This document shows, in pieces, positions 10,318 to 20,519 of a stretch of 64,000 nucleotides of DNA. The notes beneath the pieces are model-generated. The model saw only the letters and a list, made by a program, of their open reading frames with translations. It searched no databases and was not told where the DNA came from. This DNA is from Hymenobacter jeongseonensis (GTDB lineage: Bacteria; Bacteroidota; Bacteroidia; Cytophagales; Hymenobacteraceae). The DNA is taken from the NCBI RefSeq assembly GCF_015694725.1, contig NZ_JADQDQ010000002.1:496001-560000 (forward strand), given 5' to 3'. Position numbers and translations under genes: made by a program. Every line of letters begins with the position of its first letter. The first letter of the stretch is position 1.

Positions 10318-11250
10318 ATGCCCACGCGCGTCCACCTCCCCGCCGCCGTTGCCCCGCTCGCCATGGAGCGCCTGCACAGCCTCGTCGAAAACCGCACCGT
10401 GTACTCCCTCGATGGGTTTGAGCTCAACGTGTTTGAAACCCACCAAGCCGCCCACCGCGTGCAGCTGCGCCTTGATGGCCTGGCCCTGACCACCATGCTG
10501 CGCGGCAAAAAGGTGATGCACCTGCCCGGCCGCGCCGCCTTCGACTACCTGCCCGGCGAGTCGGTGGTGGTAGACAAGGACGAGCTAATGGAAATTGACT
10601 TTCCCGACGCTTGCCTGTGCCAGCCCACCCAGTGCCTGGCCGTGGCCATCGCACCCGACACCATCCGCCACACCGTGGACCTGCTCAACGAGCGGTACCC
10701 CCGCGCCGAGGCCCACCAGCCCTGGACCCTGCAGCAGCCCGAGTACGCCCACCTCACCAACACCCCCGAGCTCACCGATACGCTGGGCCGCCTCGTGGCC
10801 GTGTCCCGCACCACCGACGCCAATAAGGACGTGCTGGCCAGCTTCACCCTGCAGGAACTGCTCGTACGCCTGATGCAGACCCAGGCCCGCCAACTCATTT
10901 TCCACGACTACGCCCGCTACCTAACCACGCACCGCTTCGCCGCCGTGGTCGACTACATCAAGCAGCACCTGGCCGAGAACCTGAGCATCGACAAGCTCAG
11001 TGCGGTGGCTTGCATGAGCAAGGCCACGTTCTTCCGCGTCTTTAAGCGGGAGTTCGGCATTACGCCCGTGGAGTTCATCATCCGCGAACGGCTGGGCGAG
11101 GCCAAGCGCCTGCTGCGCCACCCGCTGGCCAGCGTGGCCGAGGTGTGCATGCGGGCTGGGTTTAACAACATCTCCTACTTCCAGGCTCTGTTCAAAAAGT
11201 ACGAGGGTGTAACGCCGGGGGCCTATAAGAAGCAGATGGTAGCCGTGTAG
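10318..11250 (+). CDS. AraC-family transcriptional regulator
   Basis: A 310-residue regulator with an AraC_N-like ligand-binding half (about residues 15-180) and a C-terminal double helix-turn-helix (about 205-305). The latter shows YIKQHLAENLSIDKLSAVA, MSKATFFRVFKREFGITP and VCMRAGFNNISYFQALFKKY. ATG 10318 follows the non-family leader of the frame. It is divergent from the aldehyde dehydrogenase/DUF779 pair across a 210-nt gap, so it most likely regulates that pair; this is inferred from orientation only. Its TAG stop lies inside the hairpin repeat that follows. Confidence 0.92.
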   Translation: MPTRVHLPAAVAPLAMERLHSLVENRTVYSLDGFELNVFETHQAAHRVQLRLDGLALTTMLRGKKVMHLPGRAAFDYLPGESVVVDKDELMEIDFPDACLCQPTQCLAVAIAPDTIRHTVDLLNERYPRAEAHQPWTLQQPEYAHLTNTPELTDTLGRLVAVSRTTDANKDVLASFTLQELLVRLMQTQARQLIFHDYARYLTTHRFAAVVDYIKQHLAENLSIDKLSAVACMSKATFFRVFKREFGITPVEFIIRERLGEAKRLLRHPLASVAEVCMRAGFNNISYFQALFKKYEGVTPGAYKKQMVAV

Positions 11251-11332
11251 CGTGGACTTTTAGTCCGCGAGTCCGCATCGGCTTGCCTTTCATTTAGGTG
11301 TCGTTCCTGCGCGGACTAAAAGTCCACGCTAC
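11247..11332. repeat. Family B inverted repeat overlapping the araC stop codon
   Basis: Perfect 23-bp arms at 11247-11269 and 11310-11332. Each arm contains its own small palindrome, GGACTTTTAGTCC, so nested hairpins are possible. The left arm includes the TAG stop (11248-11250) of the AraC gene. It is unrelated to family A and seen once in this window. It lacks a T-run at the base, so it does not look like a normal terminator, although it separates convergent genes. Confidence 0.85.
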
Positions 11333-11335
11333 TTC

Positions 11336-12262
11336 CTAGAACACTACGCTGTAGGGCGCATCGGCCAGGGCACGGTATTCTTCGTGCAGGTCCACTTGCA
11401 GGATTTCGTGCACATTGGCGCGGATGCGGTTGGAGAGTTGCGTGAGGGGCAAGTCGTTGCTGTCTTTGCCGAAAGGGTCCTCGATTTCGTCGCCAATCAT
11501 TTCCACGCCCAGCAGGGCGTAGGCGCCGAACATGGTGATGGGCACCGTGAGGTAGCGGTAGGTGTCGAGCAGGTTGAAGGGCATGGTGAGAATGAACACC
11601 GTGATAAAGCCCTTGATGAAATAGCTGTAGGAGAATGGAATGGGGGTTTTCTGGATGCGTTCGCAGGCGCCAGCCACGTCGAGCAGGGCTTCGTGGTGCC
11701 GCTGGATAGTGATGAGGTGGGTGGGCAAGATGAGGCCTTCTTCCAGCAGCCGCTCGTAGAATTCCTGCAATTGAGACGCAATCCGTGAGGGCACGTGGTC
11801 GGCTAGCTTCAACTCCTCTACGTAGCCGCTATCGGCCTCCGCGAGTTTGTGGAACCGCACGCCCTGGCGCAGGTGGCCGTCTAGGGCAATGGGGAAATTG
11901 GAGAGCACCTGCGCCAGGTAGGTGCGGTTGGCGTGGTCGTCGGCGGGCAGGCGGGCGTGCAGCAGCACGGCCAGGTTGCGGCAGTTATTCACGAGCTGCC
12001 CCCAGAGCCGGCGCCCTTCGTAAAAACGGTCGTAGGCCGTGTTGGTGCGAAACACCAGCAGCAAGCTGAGCATGATGCCCAGGAACGAGAAAAACTCCTT
12101 GTCAACCGTGAAAATGAGCTGCGAGAACTGCACCGACGCTGCCGTAACGGCCGTGGCGTAGAGCCCCACAAACAGGACGCGCTTCAGTAGCAAACGGATG
12201 ATGGACGAGGAGCCCAAGTGGCTCAGGGCTTCCCACCAATCGGTCGATTTGTAGATAATCAT
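11336..12262 (-). CDS. Bestrophin-family (UPF0187) anion channel protein
   Basis: A 308-residue integral membrane protein of the bacterial bestrophin family, homopentameric ion channels. Seen: the LSLLLVFRTNTAYDRFYEGRRLWG signature, a conserved C-terminal IGDEIEDPFGKDSNDLPL with acidic cluster, and hydrophobic segments near residues 27-50, 55-75 and 205-245. ATG 12262 (MIIYKSTDWW) fits the family start better than the 14-residue upstream extension. Ion selectivity cannot be judged. It is convergent with araC, with the family B hairpin between. Confidence 0.9.
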   Translation of the reverse strand: MIIYKSTDWWEALSHLGSSSIIRLLLKRVLFVGLYATAVTAASVQFSQLIFTVDKEFFSFLGIMLSLLLVFRTNTAYDRFYEGRRLWGQLVNNCRNLAVLLHARLPADDHANRTYLAQVLSNFPIALDGHLRQGVRFHKLAEADSGYVEELKLADHVPSRIASQLQEFYERLLEEGLILPTHLITIQRHHEALLDVAGACERIQKTPIPFSYSYFIKGFITVFILTMPFNLLDTYRYLTVPITMFGAYALLGVEMIGDEIEDPFGKDSNDLPLTQLSNRIRANVHEILQVDLHEEYRALADAPYSVVF

Positions 12263-12306
12263 AGGAATCAGCGGGCGGAAAGTTGGCAAAGGCCCGGCGG
12301 CCAAAT

Positions 12307-12831
12307 TTACGCCTCGGGGTAGGTGATGCTCATAATTTCGACCACTTCTTCCTGCTGGCCCAGCTTCAGGGTTGCGGTTTTGCCCAGCTTGGCACCGAGC
12401 ACCGCCCGGGCAATGGGTGCCACAAACGCCACTTTGCCAGCCGCCACGTCGGCCTCATCGACGCCCACGATGGTAAACCGGCGCTCGAAACCAACCTTGC
12501 CGCCGCTTACGGTTCGCAGCGCGACGGTGGCCCCGAAACGGACTTCCTTGGGTGGCTGGGTACGCGGGTCTACCACTTTGGCGCTCCCGAGGCGCTCGGT
12601 GAGCAAGGCAATGCGGCCGTTGTAGAGCGAGAGCCGATGGGTGCGGTCGGTGTCGTTATCGTGGTTGGCTTCGGCCTGCGCCCGCTCGGCTTCCAGGGCC
12701 ACGAGCTCGGCCCGGAGCAACTCGAGGCCGGTGGGCGTGACGTAGTTGGGCGTGCCGGGCGGCAGCGCGGCCCGCGGCGGAATAATCGGCGGCGTCTGGG
12801 CGTCGTCCTCTTTGGTAAATCCTCGGCTCAT
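12307..12831 (-). CDS. GreA/GreB-family transcription elongation factor (GreB-like)
   Basis: A 174-residue Gre-factor homologue. The N-terminus MSRGFTKEDD and PPRAALPPGTPNYVTPTGLE are typical of the GreB-like proteins of many non-enterobacteria. A coiled-coil segment (about residues 38-70) is followed by the FKBP-like C-terminal domain with VRFGATVALRTV, FTIVGVDEAD, APIARAVLGAKLGKTATL and EEVVEIMSI. Such factors insert the coiled coil into the RNA polymerase secondary channel to rescue backtracked complexes. ATG 12831 was chosen on family alignment. It may be co-transcribed with the bestrophin gene 44 nt downstream. Confidence 0.9.
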   Translation of the reverse strand: MSRGFTKEDDAQTPPIIPPRAALPPGTPNYVTPTGLELLRAELVALEAERAQAEANHDNDTDRTHRLSLYNGRIALLTERLGSAKVVDPRTQPPKEVRFGATVALRTVSGGKVGFERRFTIVGVDEADVAAGKVAFVAPIARAVLGAKLGKTATLKLGQQEEVVEIMSITYPEA

Positions 12832-12947
12832 GGCTGATTCAACGCAAGTCCACTCCGTGGGTTTTGCCGGGCTTATAACCATCGGCGGCGTTCTGCTGTT
12901 AGGCGAGACTGCGCTTTGCGCGGCCCTAGCACTGCCTGTCCGCCTTT

Positions 12948-14165
12948 ATGAAAGAATCCGTTGTTGAAAATACGCTCATCCCGCTACCAACCTCTCCCCT
13001 ACCTACCCCGCATAAGCTAGACAATGCCCTGGTGTGGCTTATGGCCATTACCTGCGGCTTGGTGGTGGCCAATATCTACTACAACCAGCCGCTACTGGCC
13101 GCCATCGGCCGCACGTTCCGCCTCTCCGATAGCAGCGCCAGCCTAGTGGCTACGGCCACCCAGATAGGCTACACCCTGGGAATGCTGTTTGTGGTGCCGC
13201 TGGGCGACAAGCTGGAGCGCAAGCGCATGATGCTGATAATGCTGCTGGGCGCGGCCGCATGCATGGGCCTCGCGGCCGTGGCACCCAGCTTCGCGGTGCT
13301 GGCGGGGGCCAGCGTGCTCATCGGCATTTTCTCGGCGGTGCCGCAGCTGCTGGTGCCCATGGCCGCGCACCTGGCGCCCGAAGAAAGCCGTGGCCGCATT
13401 GTGGGCCGCGTGATGAGCGGCCTGCTGATTGGCATCCTGCTCTCGCGCACCGTGAGCGGCTACGTGGGGCTGCACCTGGGCTGGCGGGCAATGTTTGAAA
13501 TCGGCGCTGGCCTGATGGTGTTGCTCAGCGCCCTGCTGGCCTGGAAACTACCCACCGACCAACCCACTTTCACCGGCTCGTATGGCTCCTTGATGAAGTC
13601 CTTGCTCACGCTCACCCGCGAGCAAGTGCCACTGCGCCGGGCGGCGCTGGTGGGCGCCAGCTTGTTTGCAGCCTTCAGCGTGTTTTGGACCACGCTGGCG
13701 TTCTACCTCGAAGGCCCCGCCTTTGGCTACGGCAGCGACGTGGCCGGCTTTTTTGGCTTGATAGGAGCGTTTGGGGCACTGGCCGCGCCGCTGGCCGGCA
13801 AGACGGCCGACACGAAAGGCCCCGACTACACCATTGCCCTGGGCATCATGCTGGCGCTGGTAGCCTATGCTATTCTGGGCTTCGGCGGCCTGTACGTGGC
13901 CGGGTTGGTGGTGGGCGTTATTCTGCTGGATGTGGGGGTGCAAGCCACGCATATTTCCAACCAGTCGATGATATTCTCGCTCGTACCCGAAGCCCGCAGC
14001 CGCCTGAACACCGTGTACATGACGGCTTATTTCACCGGCGGGTCGCTGGGCTCCATTCTGGGTGGGCTGGCCTGGGTACACGGCGGCTGGCCGGGCGTGT
14101 GCGTGGTGGGCGGCTGCCTCACCGCCGTGGCACTGCTGGTAAGCAAGCGCTACGGCCGGGCATAA
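12948..14165 (+). CDS. MFS transporter (drug/metabolite efflux type)
   Basis: A 405-residue major facilitator with about 12 hydrophobic segments. The first helices contain VANIYYNQPLLAAIG and the loop 2-3 motif FVVPLGDKLERKRMM (motif A, GDxxxRK), and LAPEESRGRIVGRVMSGLLIGILLSRTVSGYVG resembles motif C of exporters. The closest recognisable group is the YgaY/YceL-like efflux family. The substrate is unknown. The gene is divergent from the GreB-like gene. Confidence 0.88.
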   Translation: MKESVVENTLIPLPTSPLPTPHKLDNALVWLMAITCGLVVANIYYNQPLLAAIGRTFRLSDSSASLVATATQIGYTLGMLFVVPLGDKLERKRMMLIMLLGAAACMGLAAVAPSFAVLAGASVLIGIFSAVPQLLVPMAAHLAPEESRGRIVGRVMSGLLIGILLSRTVSGYVGLHLGWRAMFEIGAGLMVLLSALLAWKLPTDQPTFTGSYGSLMKSLLTLTREQVPLRRAALVGASLFAAFSVFWTTLAFYLEGPAFGYGSDVAGFFGLIGAFGALAAPLAGKTADTKGPDYTIALGIMLALVAYAILGFGGLYVAGLVVGVILLDVGVQATHISNQSMIFSLVPEARSRLNTVYMTAYFTGGSLGSILGGLAWVHGGWPGVCVVGGCLTAVALLVSKRYGRA

Positions 14166-14189
14166 CCCCACGGCAAAGCTGGTTTGCTG

Positions 14190-15044
14190 CTAGTCCAACC
14201 GGCTCATGCATTCCTGCAAGCTGGCCCGCCAATGCGGAATCGCCACGCCCAATTGCGTTTTGGCCTTGGTCTTGTCCATCACCGAATACAGCGGGCGCGT
14301 GGCTTTGGTGGGATACTCGGCCGTGCGAATGGGCACGGTCCGCACCGTGGTTTGGCTCAGCTCAAAAATGGCCACCGCAAAGTCGTACCACGACGTCAGG
14401 CCCTCGTTGCTGTAGTGGTACAGGCCAAACTGCTGGTTTTGGGTTTCGATGATGGTGAGGATGCAGCCCGCCAGGTCGATGGCGTAGGTGGGCGTGCCCA
14501 CCTGGTCCCAGATAACCCGCAGTTCCTCGCGCTCGCGGCCCAGCTTGAGCATCGTTTTCACGAAGTTGTTGGCAAATTCCGAGTACAGCCAGCTGGTGCG
14601 CAGGATGAAATACCGGTCGGTGTGGTCCGCAATCACCTGCTCGCCTTCCAGCTTGGTGAGGCCATACACGCTGATGGGCTCGGCGGCGTCGGTTTCCACC
14701 AGCGGCTGGTTGCCCGTGCCGGCAAACACGAAATCCGTAGAAATCTGAATCAGCACGGTGCCGTGCTCCCCGCACAGCTTGCTGAGGTTGACCACGCCGT
14801 CGCGGTTGATTTTCCGGGCCATCTCCAGCTCGTCTTCGGCCTTGTCCACGGCCGTGTAAGCCGCGCAATTGATGCAGTAGCTGGGCTGGTGCTGCGCAAA
14901 AAGCGCCGCCAAGGCCTCGGTATTGAGGATATTGGCCTGTGCTTCGGGCAGAAATACCAAGTTGGGCGTGTTCCGGTCCTGCGCTACGCGCGCCAAGCAC
15001 TGTCCCAATTGTCCCGAAGCTCCAAAAACCAATATGCTACCCAT
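14190..15044 (-). CDS. rfbD: dTDP-4-dehydrorhamnose reductase
   Basis: An extended short-chain dehydrogenase of about 284 residues that reduces dTDP-4-keto-L-rhamnose to dTDP-L-rhamnose. Seen: the Rossmann motif VFGASGQLG, CAAYTAVDKAEDE, QISTDFVFAG, VYGLTKLEGEQ with the catalytic Tyr and Lys, and ILRTSWLYSEF. ATG 15044 (MGSILVFGAS) puts the glycine motif at the N-terminus as in homologues; ATG 15053 adds only three residues. The other dTDP-rhamnose genes (rfbA, B, C) are not adjacent, so they must lie elsewhere. Confidence 0.92.
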   Translation of the reverse strand: MGSILVFGASGQLGQCLARVAQDRNTPNLVFLPEAQANILNTEALAALFAQHQPSYCINCAAYTAVDKAEDELEMARKINRDGVVNLSKLCGEHGTVLIQISTDFVFAGTGNQPLVETDAAEPISVYGLTKLEGEQVIADHTDRYFILRTSWLYSEFANNFVKTMLKLGREREELRVIWDQVGTPTYAIDLAGCILTIIETQNQQFGLYHYSNEGLTSWYDFAVAIFELSQTTVRTVPIRTAEYPTKATRPLYSVMDKTKAKTQLGVAIPHWRASLQECMSRLD

Positions 15045-15132
15045 ATTCTGCATTGCTTAACTTGTTAAGAATGAACGCAGCCGTTGCCGTAGCTACTCCG
15101 GCAACTACGCGCCGGAACCGAGCAGCAGGGCT

Positions 15133-15966
15133 TTATTCCAGGCGCAAGTTAGGCTCCACAGGCGGCCGCTTGTTCTTGATGGGCTCAAAACGCACTTCGC
15201 GCGGCTGTTTTTCGCTGAGGTATTTCCAGTAGCGCAGGGGCATGTGGCGGCGGTGCAGCTTCAGGTTTTTCCGCTCCGGAATGTTCACGTGGTCGAAGTA
15301 CGACTGCCACAACAGCTTGAACAGCGGCTCCCGCTCATCGAGCACGGTGGCGGACAGGTCGGACGCTTTCTGCGGCTTGTCCAGCTCAAACTGCACCACA
15401 TCGGTGCGGGTGAGGTCGTAGTATAGGCCGTAGTGGCGGCGGCTGTCGTAAATCAGCCAGCGTTGGTCGGCGTAGCGCTTGGTGAAGTGCGCGGCGATGA
15501 GCGGCAGCACATCAAAGTCGGGCTCGATGGTAGCGTGGAACAACTCGTCGGTGGTTTTCTCGAAGCGCACAAAGGCCTCCATGCGGTGCTTTTCGCGGAA
15601 CATTTGCTGGGCTAGGCGCTGGATGCGGCGCACGTCGGCGTTGGCGTAGTTTTCCGAGATGTCGCGGTCAGAGCGCAAGGCCAGGTCCACGTAGCGGAAG
15701 ATTAGCATTTCGCGCTCCAAGTCTTCGCTCAAAAACACGTGGTAGAGGCGGGCGCGGGCCTCCTGGTCCATGGTGCGCAGCAGGCCATCCCACACGCGGG
15801 CGGCCAGGGTCTCGTCGGTTTCGCGGTGGGCAGGCTGGGCAAACAGGCCGGACTGGGCGGTGGCTTCGGGCTGGATACTGTTCGGCGCCGCCCGCCAATC
15901 GTACACCGTGAACAGCACCATCAGCAGGCCTTCAAATGTGCCGTCGTAGGTATAATCGAGCGGCAC
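15133..15966 (-). CDS. TIGR03915/DUF4130-family putative DNA metabolism protein
   Basis: A protein of about 277 residues of the family regularly paired with the TIGR03916 radical SAM protein and found fused to UdgX-type uracil-DNA glycosylase modules. Seen: PLDYTYDGTFEGLL at the N-terminus, FRYVDLALRSDRD, MEAFVRFEKTTDELFHATIEPDFDVLPL, HFTKRYADQRWLIYDSRRHYGLYYD, and the C-terminal HMPLRYWKYLSEK. Start uncertain: GTG 15966 fits the family, whereas the frame's ATG at 16089 falls inside a repeat. A QSGLF sequence (about residues 38-42) resembles a sliding-clamp motif. A DNA-repair role is inferred. Confidence 0.85.
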   Translation of the reverse strand: MPLDYTYDGTFEGLLMVLFTVYDWRAAPNSIQPEATAQSGLFAQPAHRETDETLAARVWDGLLRTMDQEARARLYHVFLSEDLEREMLIFRYVDLALRSDRDISENYANADVRRIQRLAQQMFREKHRMEAFVRFEKTTDELFHATIEPDFDVLPLIAAHFTKRYADQRWLIYDSRRHYGLYYDLTRTDVVQFELDKPQKASDLSATVLDEREPLFKLLWQSYFDHVNIPERKNLKLHRRHMPLRYWKYLSEKQPREVRFEPIKNKRPPVEPNLRLE

Positions 15967-16050
15967 GGCCGTGAGCGTAGGCGCGCCGGTGCGGCGAACA
16001 ACGGCAGGGGCCAGGGCGGTGCAGGGGCGGCGAATGGGTTTCAATAGAAC

Positions 16051-16140
16051 GTCAGGCAGAGTGCAGCGAAGCACCTCGCTCGCCACCACTAATCAATACG
16101 ATTGACATGGCACGCGAGGTGCCTCGCTACGCTCGGCATT
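16051..16140. repeat. Family A inverted repeat, copy 4 (diverged)
   Basis: Arms around 16051-16079 and 16114-16140 retain pairing with several mismatches. The inner arm reads GCACCTCGC with GCGAGGTGC opposite, against GCATCTCGC/GCGAGATGC elsewhere, which is a compensatory change. It lies just upstream of the TIGR03915 gene and holds that frame's spurious ATG. Confidence 0.85.
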
Positions 16141-16170
16141 AAGAGCTGAATACGCAGCGGGAAAGGCAAC

Positions 16171-16437
16171 TTACGCCGCCTGCTGGCTCTGCTCGCCAAG
16201 CTGAGCCAGGTGCCGGGCGCGGGCATCGTCGTGCATTTGGCGCACCAGGGGCATGAGCTCGCTGATGCGGCAGCAGCACGACACGCGGGCTACTTTATCG
16301 GAGGTGGCCGTGCGAACGGGCTGGGGCTGGCGGTGAATGATTTTCATGACGGAGAAAAAAATGTCGTTTTGCACGCCGCCCAAGCTGCTTTTCTGCAGCG
16401 GTGGCTGGCCGTTCGAAAAAAGGGAGTCGTAATTCAT
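16171..16437 (-). CDS. Small hypothetical protein between the TIGR03916 and TIGR03915 genes
   Basis: An 88-residue open frame starting with ATG 5 nt after the radical SAM gene stop, on the same strand. I do not recognise a family. Visible features are the run VSCCCRISELMPLV with three consecutive Cys (about residues 54-56), a basic centre (HRQPQPVRTATSDK) and a Gln/His-rich tail. No signal peptide or membrane segment. The close spacing suggests translation with the radical SAM gene. It could be an accessory protein or a chance ORF. Confidence 0.55.
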   Translation of the reverse strand: MNYDSLFSNGQPPLQKSSLGGVQNDIFFSVMKIIHRQPQPVRTATSDKVARVSCCCRISELMPLVRQMHDDARARHLAQLGEQSQQAA

Positions 16438-16442
16438 AGCTA

Positions 16443-17711
<1,269 letters not shown>

Positions 17712-17975
17712 GAGGAAGGGCTTGCTTTCGGGCTTAAAAGTAATAAACAGCGGCCAAATTGGCGCTAGTTCTTAAGCTAATTTTTTTGGTAATAGTTTCT
17801 TTTTATTGAAAAATAAAGGAGGAGCTATTTCTTATTCTTTAGCAAAAACCGCCTGGCTTGGCGCTGGCTGGCAATGGGCGGGTTTTCGGGTGGCGGGGAG
17901 AGTTAACTGCGGCCATTTCGGTGGCGCGGATGGTCGGCAGGCTCCTTTTCGTAATTTGCAGCGTTGCGCCCCATT

Positions 17976-19946
17976 ATGAGCTTTCGTCATTGTTTCTTAT
18001 TTGCACTGCTCTGGCTTGGTTTGGGGGCTGGGCAGGCGCAGGCGCAGAATTTTGACCCCCGCTCGGCGGTGCCGCCCGATTCGCTGGTGGCCAGCGAAGA
18101 AATCCTGCCCCACCGGGCCGACTCCCTGCGCCAACGCTTCGACGACGAGCGCATGCTCAGCCGGCTCAAGGCGTATTCGCGGCGCAAAACCATTGCCGGC
18201 CGCGCCATTTCGGCCTTATTCGACTTCACCCAGCGCCAGGAAGAGCGGGCTGGCCTCGACGTGGTGCTCCTAGACCGGCAGTTCGACAGCCACAGCTTCA
18301 AGGTGGTGCGGCGGGTTGATATTCAAACCTTGGACTCGTTCGGCTACAGCCTCACCGATTCGACCAAGCTGCCGCGCACGTTTTGGGAAAAGTCCGGCAA
18401 CACGCTGCACATCAAAACGGCCCGCTCGCGGGTGAGGCAGGTGCTGCTATTCCGGCCCGGCCAGCTGCTGGAGCCCCAGGCCCTGGCCGAATCGGAACGC
18501 CTGCTGCGCCAAACACCCGAGATTCTGGACGCCCGCGTGCTGGTGAACGAGCAAACTTCGACCCGCGACAGCGTCGACATTCAGGTGCTGACTACGGATG
18601 TATTCAGCATCACGGCCGGCTTTGAGTTGGGCTCGGCCACGGCGGGGCGCATCACCCTCGGCGACGAAAACTTCCTGGGCATGGGCCACCAGCTCAAAAA
18701 CTCCTACCGGTACGGGCGGAACCTGGCCCCGAACGGCCCCGACATTCCCCAGCAGTGGGCCTACAATGGCAGCTACACCGCGCCTTTTCGGAATTTTGTG
18801 TACGCCCAGGCCAACTACCGCAACGAGTACAACTACCGCTCCGGTGGGGTGGCGGTGCAACGCGATTTCTATTCGCCCAGCGCCCGCTACGCCGGAGCCC
18901 TCAGCCTGAACGCCTTCGACCAGCACATCGCCCTCGTGCCCACGGCCGAAGGCCAGCTCATTACCTATTACCCGCTGCGCTACACCGTGCAGGACGCCTG
19001 GGTGGGGCGCGCCCTGCGCCTGCGCTCCTACGACCTGGGATACGAAAACCCCGGCCGTATCATCGTTTCGGCCCGGGCCTACAACCTCCGCTACAGCGCC
19101 GTGCCCCAACCCGATACGAGCGTCCACTTTCCCACGCCCCCGCCCGACTTCCGCAACAGCACCCTGCTGCTGGGCACGGTGGGCTACTCGGTGCGCCGCT
19201 ATTATAAGGACCGGTACCTGTTCGGCTTTGGCCGCACCGAGGACGTGCCCACCGGCACGCTGGTCAGCCTCACGGCCGGCTACGACCTGAGTGGCGCGGT
19301 GCAGCGCCGCTACCTGGGCGTGCGCATGGCAGCGGCGGCGTTCAGCACGCGCAGCGGTTACCTCTACGGCGCGGTCGATGTAGGCGGGTTTCAACTCATG
19401 AACACCGAGCGCAGTTGGGAGCAGGGCCTGCTTTCTACCGAGTTCACGTCGTTCACCAAACTCTACCACTTTGGCAACTGGCAGTACCGGCATTTTCTCA
19501 GCAGCCGGGCCACCGTGGGCCTCAACCGCCGGCCCGGCGAGCAGCTCCAAGGCATCACCGACGCCCGCGGGCTGCGGGGGTTTGCGCCGGCCCAACCCAT
19601 TTTTGCCACCAGCCGCTTTGTGGTCAATTACGAAACTACCTTGTTTACGCCGCTCTCCCTGCTGGGCTTCCGCCTGGCGGGCCTGGCCTTTGCCGATGCG
19701 GCCTGGATTAGCGACAAGCCCCGGGGCGGCTCGCCCTTCAGCGGCGGGGCACCCTACACGGGCTTTGGCCTAGGCTTGCGGTTTCGCAACGAATTCACGG
19801 CCCTGCGCACCTTTCAGCTGCTGATTGGCTACTACCCGCGCGGACTGAACACCGCCAACGGCATCCGCATGTTCGAAACGGCCCGCGAAACCGTCACCTT
19901 TACCGATTTTGGCCTCGGCCAACCCGGCACCGGGCTCTATCAATAA
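17976..19946 (+). CDS. Outer-membrane beta-barrel protein with POTRA-like N-terminal domain (BamA/TamA-like)
   Basis: A 656-residue protein with a signal peptide ending near AQAQ-N. Residues about 100-210 look like a POTRA-type region (VVRRVDIQTLDSFGYSLTD, FRPGQLLEPQALAESERLLRQ, EILDARVLV). The rest alternates polar and hydrophobic residues, as in a barrel (TAGFELGSATAGRITLGDENFLGMG, YRYGRNL, QANYRNEYNYR) and ends in aromatic strands. This resembles the BamA/TamA superfamily, but only one POTRA-like unit is visible. ATG 17976 was preferred over TTG 17964. The convergent TonB-like gene is beyond a strong terminator. The substrate is unknown. Confidence 0.8.
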   Translation: MSFRHCFLFALLWLGLGAGQAQAQNFDPRSAVPPDSLVASEEILPHRADSLRQRFDDERMLSRLKAYSRRKTIAGRAISALFDFTQRQEERAGLDVVLLDRQFDSHSFKVVRRVDIQTLDSFGYSLTDSTKLPRTFWEKSGNTLHIKTARSRVRQVLLFRPGQLLEPQALAESERLLRQTPEILDARVLVNEQTSTRDSVDIQVLTTDVFSITAGFELGSATAGRITLGDENFLGMGHQLKNSYRYGRNLAPNGPDIPQQWAYNGSYTAPFRNFVYAQANYRNEYNYRSGGVAVQRDFYSPSARYAGALSLNAFDQHIALVPTAEGQLITYYPLRYTVQDAWVGRALRLRSYDLGYENPGRIIVSARAYNLRYSAVPQPDTSVHFPTPPPDFRNSTLLLGTVGYSVRRYYKDRYLFGFGRTEDVPTGTLVSLTAGYDLSGAVQRRYLGVRMAAAAFSTRSGYLYGAVDVGGFQLMNTERSWEQGLLSTEFTSFTKLYHFGNWQYRHFLSSRATVGLNRRPGEQLQGITDARGLRGFAPAQPIFATSRFVVNYETTLFTPLSLLGFRLAGLAFADAAWISDKPRGGSPFSGGAPYTGFGLGLRFRNEFTALRTFQLLIGYYPRGLNTANGIRMFETARETVTFTDFGLGQPGTGLYQ

Positions 19947-19961
19947 GAACGATAAAGCGCT

Positions 19962-20024
19962 GTCTCAGCAATAAAAAAGCCCCAAACCTGGCATCAGGAC
20001 TTGGGGCTTTTTTATTGCTGAGAC
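19962..20024. terminator. Long bidirectional hairpin terminator
   Basis: Perfect 23-bp arms (19962-19984 and 20002-20024) contain GCCCCA/TGGGGC, flanked by A and T runs. It lies between convergent genes and would serve both strands. Confidence 0.92.
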
Positions 20025-20039
20025 GGCGAAAAACCAGCG

Positions 20040-20519
20040 CTATAAATTAAAGGAAATGGGCACGGTGCAAGCCACCCGCACGGGCTCGCCGTTCACGCGG
20101 GCAGGCACCCAGGCGGGCATCAGCCACACCAAGCGTAGGGCCTCGTCGTTCAGGCCGTTGCCCGGGCCGCTCACCACGTGCGCGTCCTGCACCTTGCCTT
20201 CGGCGTTGAGGATAAAATTGACCAACACGCGGCCGGAAATGCGGCGCTGCAGGGCTTGCTGCGGGTACCGGATGGACTTGCTCAGGTATGCGGCAAAGGC
20301 TTTGTCGCCGCCCGTAAACTGGGGCCGCACCTCGGGGTTCACGTACACCGAATCGGGGTACACGGCCGGCCGAACCTTCGCCGGCACCGACGTCAGGGGG
20401 ACGGCCGACGAAACTGGCGCCTCTTCCCCTACTCGGGCCAGGGCCTGGCCTTTGGCAGCGGATGCAGACATACCTGCTATCGTAGCCAACAGAACAATAA
20501 CGCGTAGCGAGTGCAGCAT
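20040..20519 (-). CDS. TonB C-terminal-domain protein (energy transducer TonB-like)
   Basis: A 159-residue protein with an N-terminal hydrophobic leader (LRVIVLLATIAGMSASAAKG) and a C-terminal TonB_C domain (about residues 65-159): PQFTGGDKAFAAYLSKSIRYP, GRVLVNFILNAEGKVQDAHVVSG and LNDEALRLVWLMPAWVPARVNGEPVRV. The leader ends in small residues, so the protein may be secreted to the periplasm, and the short linker is unlike a full TonB that spans the periplasm. It may act as a periplasmic TonB-domain protein. No ExbB/ExbD neighbours are present. Confidence 0.88.
   Translation of the reverse strand: MLHSLRVIVLLATIAGMSASAAKGQALARVGEEAPVSSAVPLTSVPAKVRPAVYPDSVYVNPEVRPQFTGGDKAFAAYLSKSIRYPQQALQRRISGRVLVNFILNAEGKVQDAHVVSGPGNGLNDEALRLVWLMPAWVPARVNGEPVRVACTVPISFNL

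Noticed and set aside
15967-16089. ATG 16089 as start of the TIGR03915 gene
   Set aside because: It falls inside the family A repeat and adds 41 residues without family similarity. GTG 15966 fits better.
18447-19595. 382-codon minus-strand frame opposite the outer-membrane protein
   Set aside because: No family, Val/Ala/Gly/His-rich, and antisense to a protein with a signal peptide and barrel pattern.
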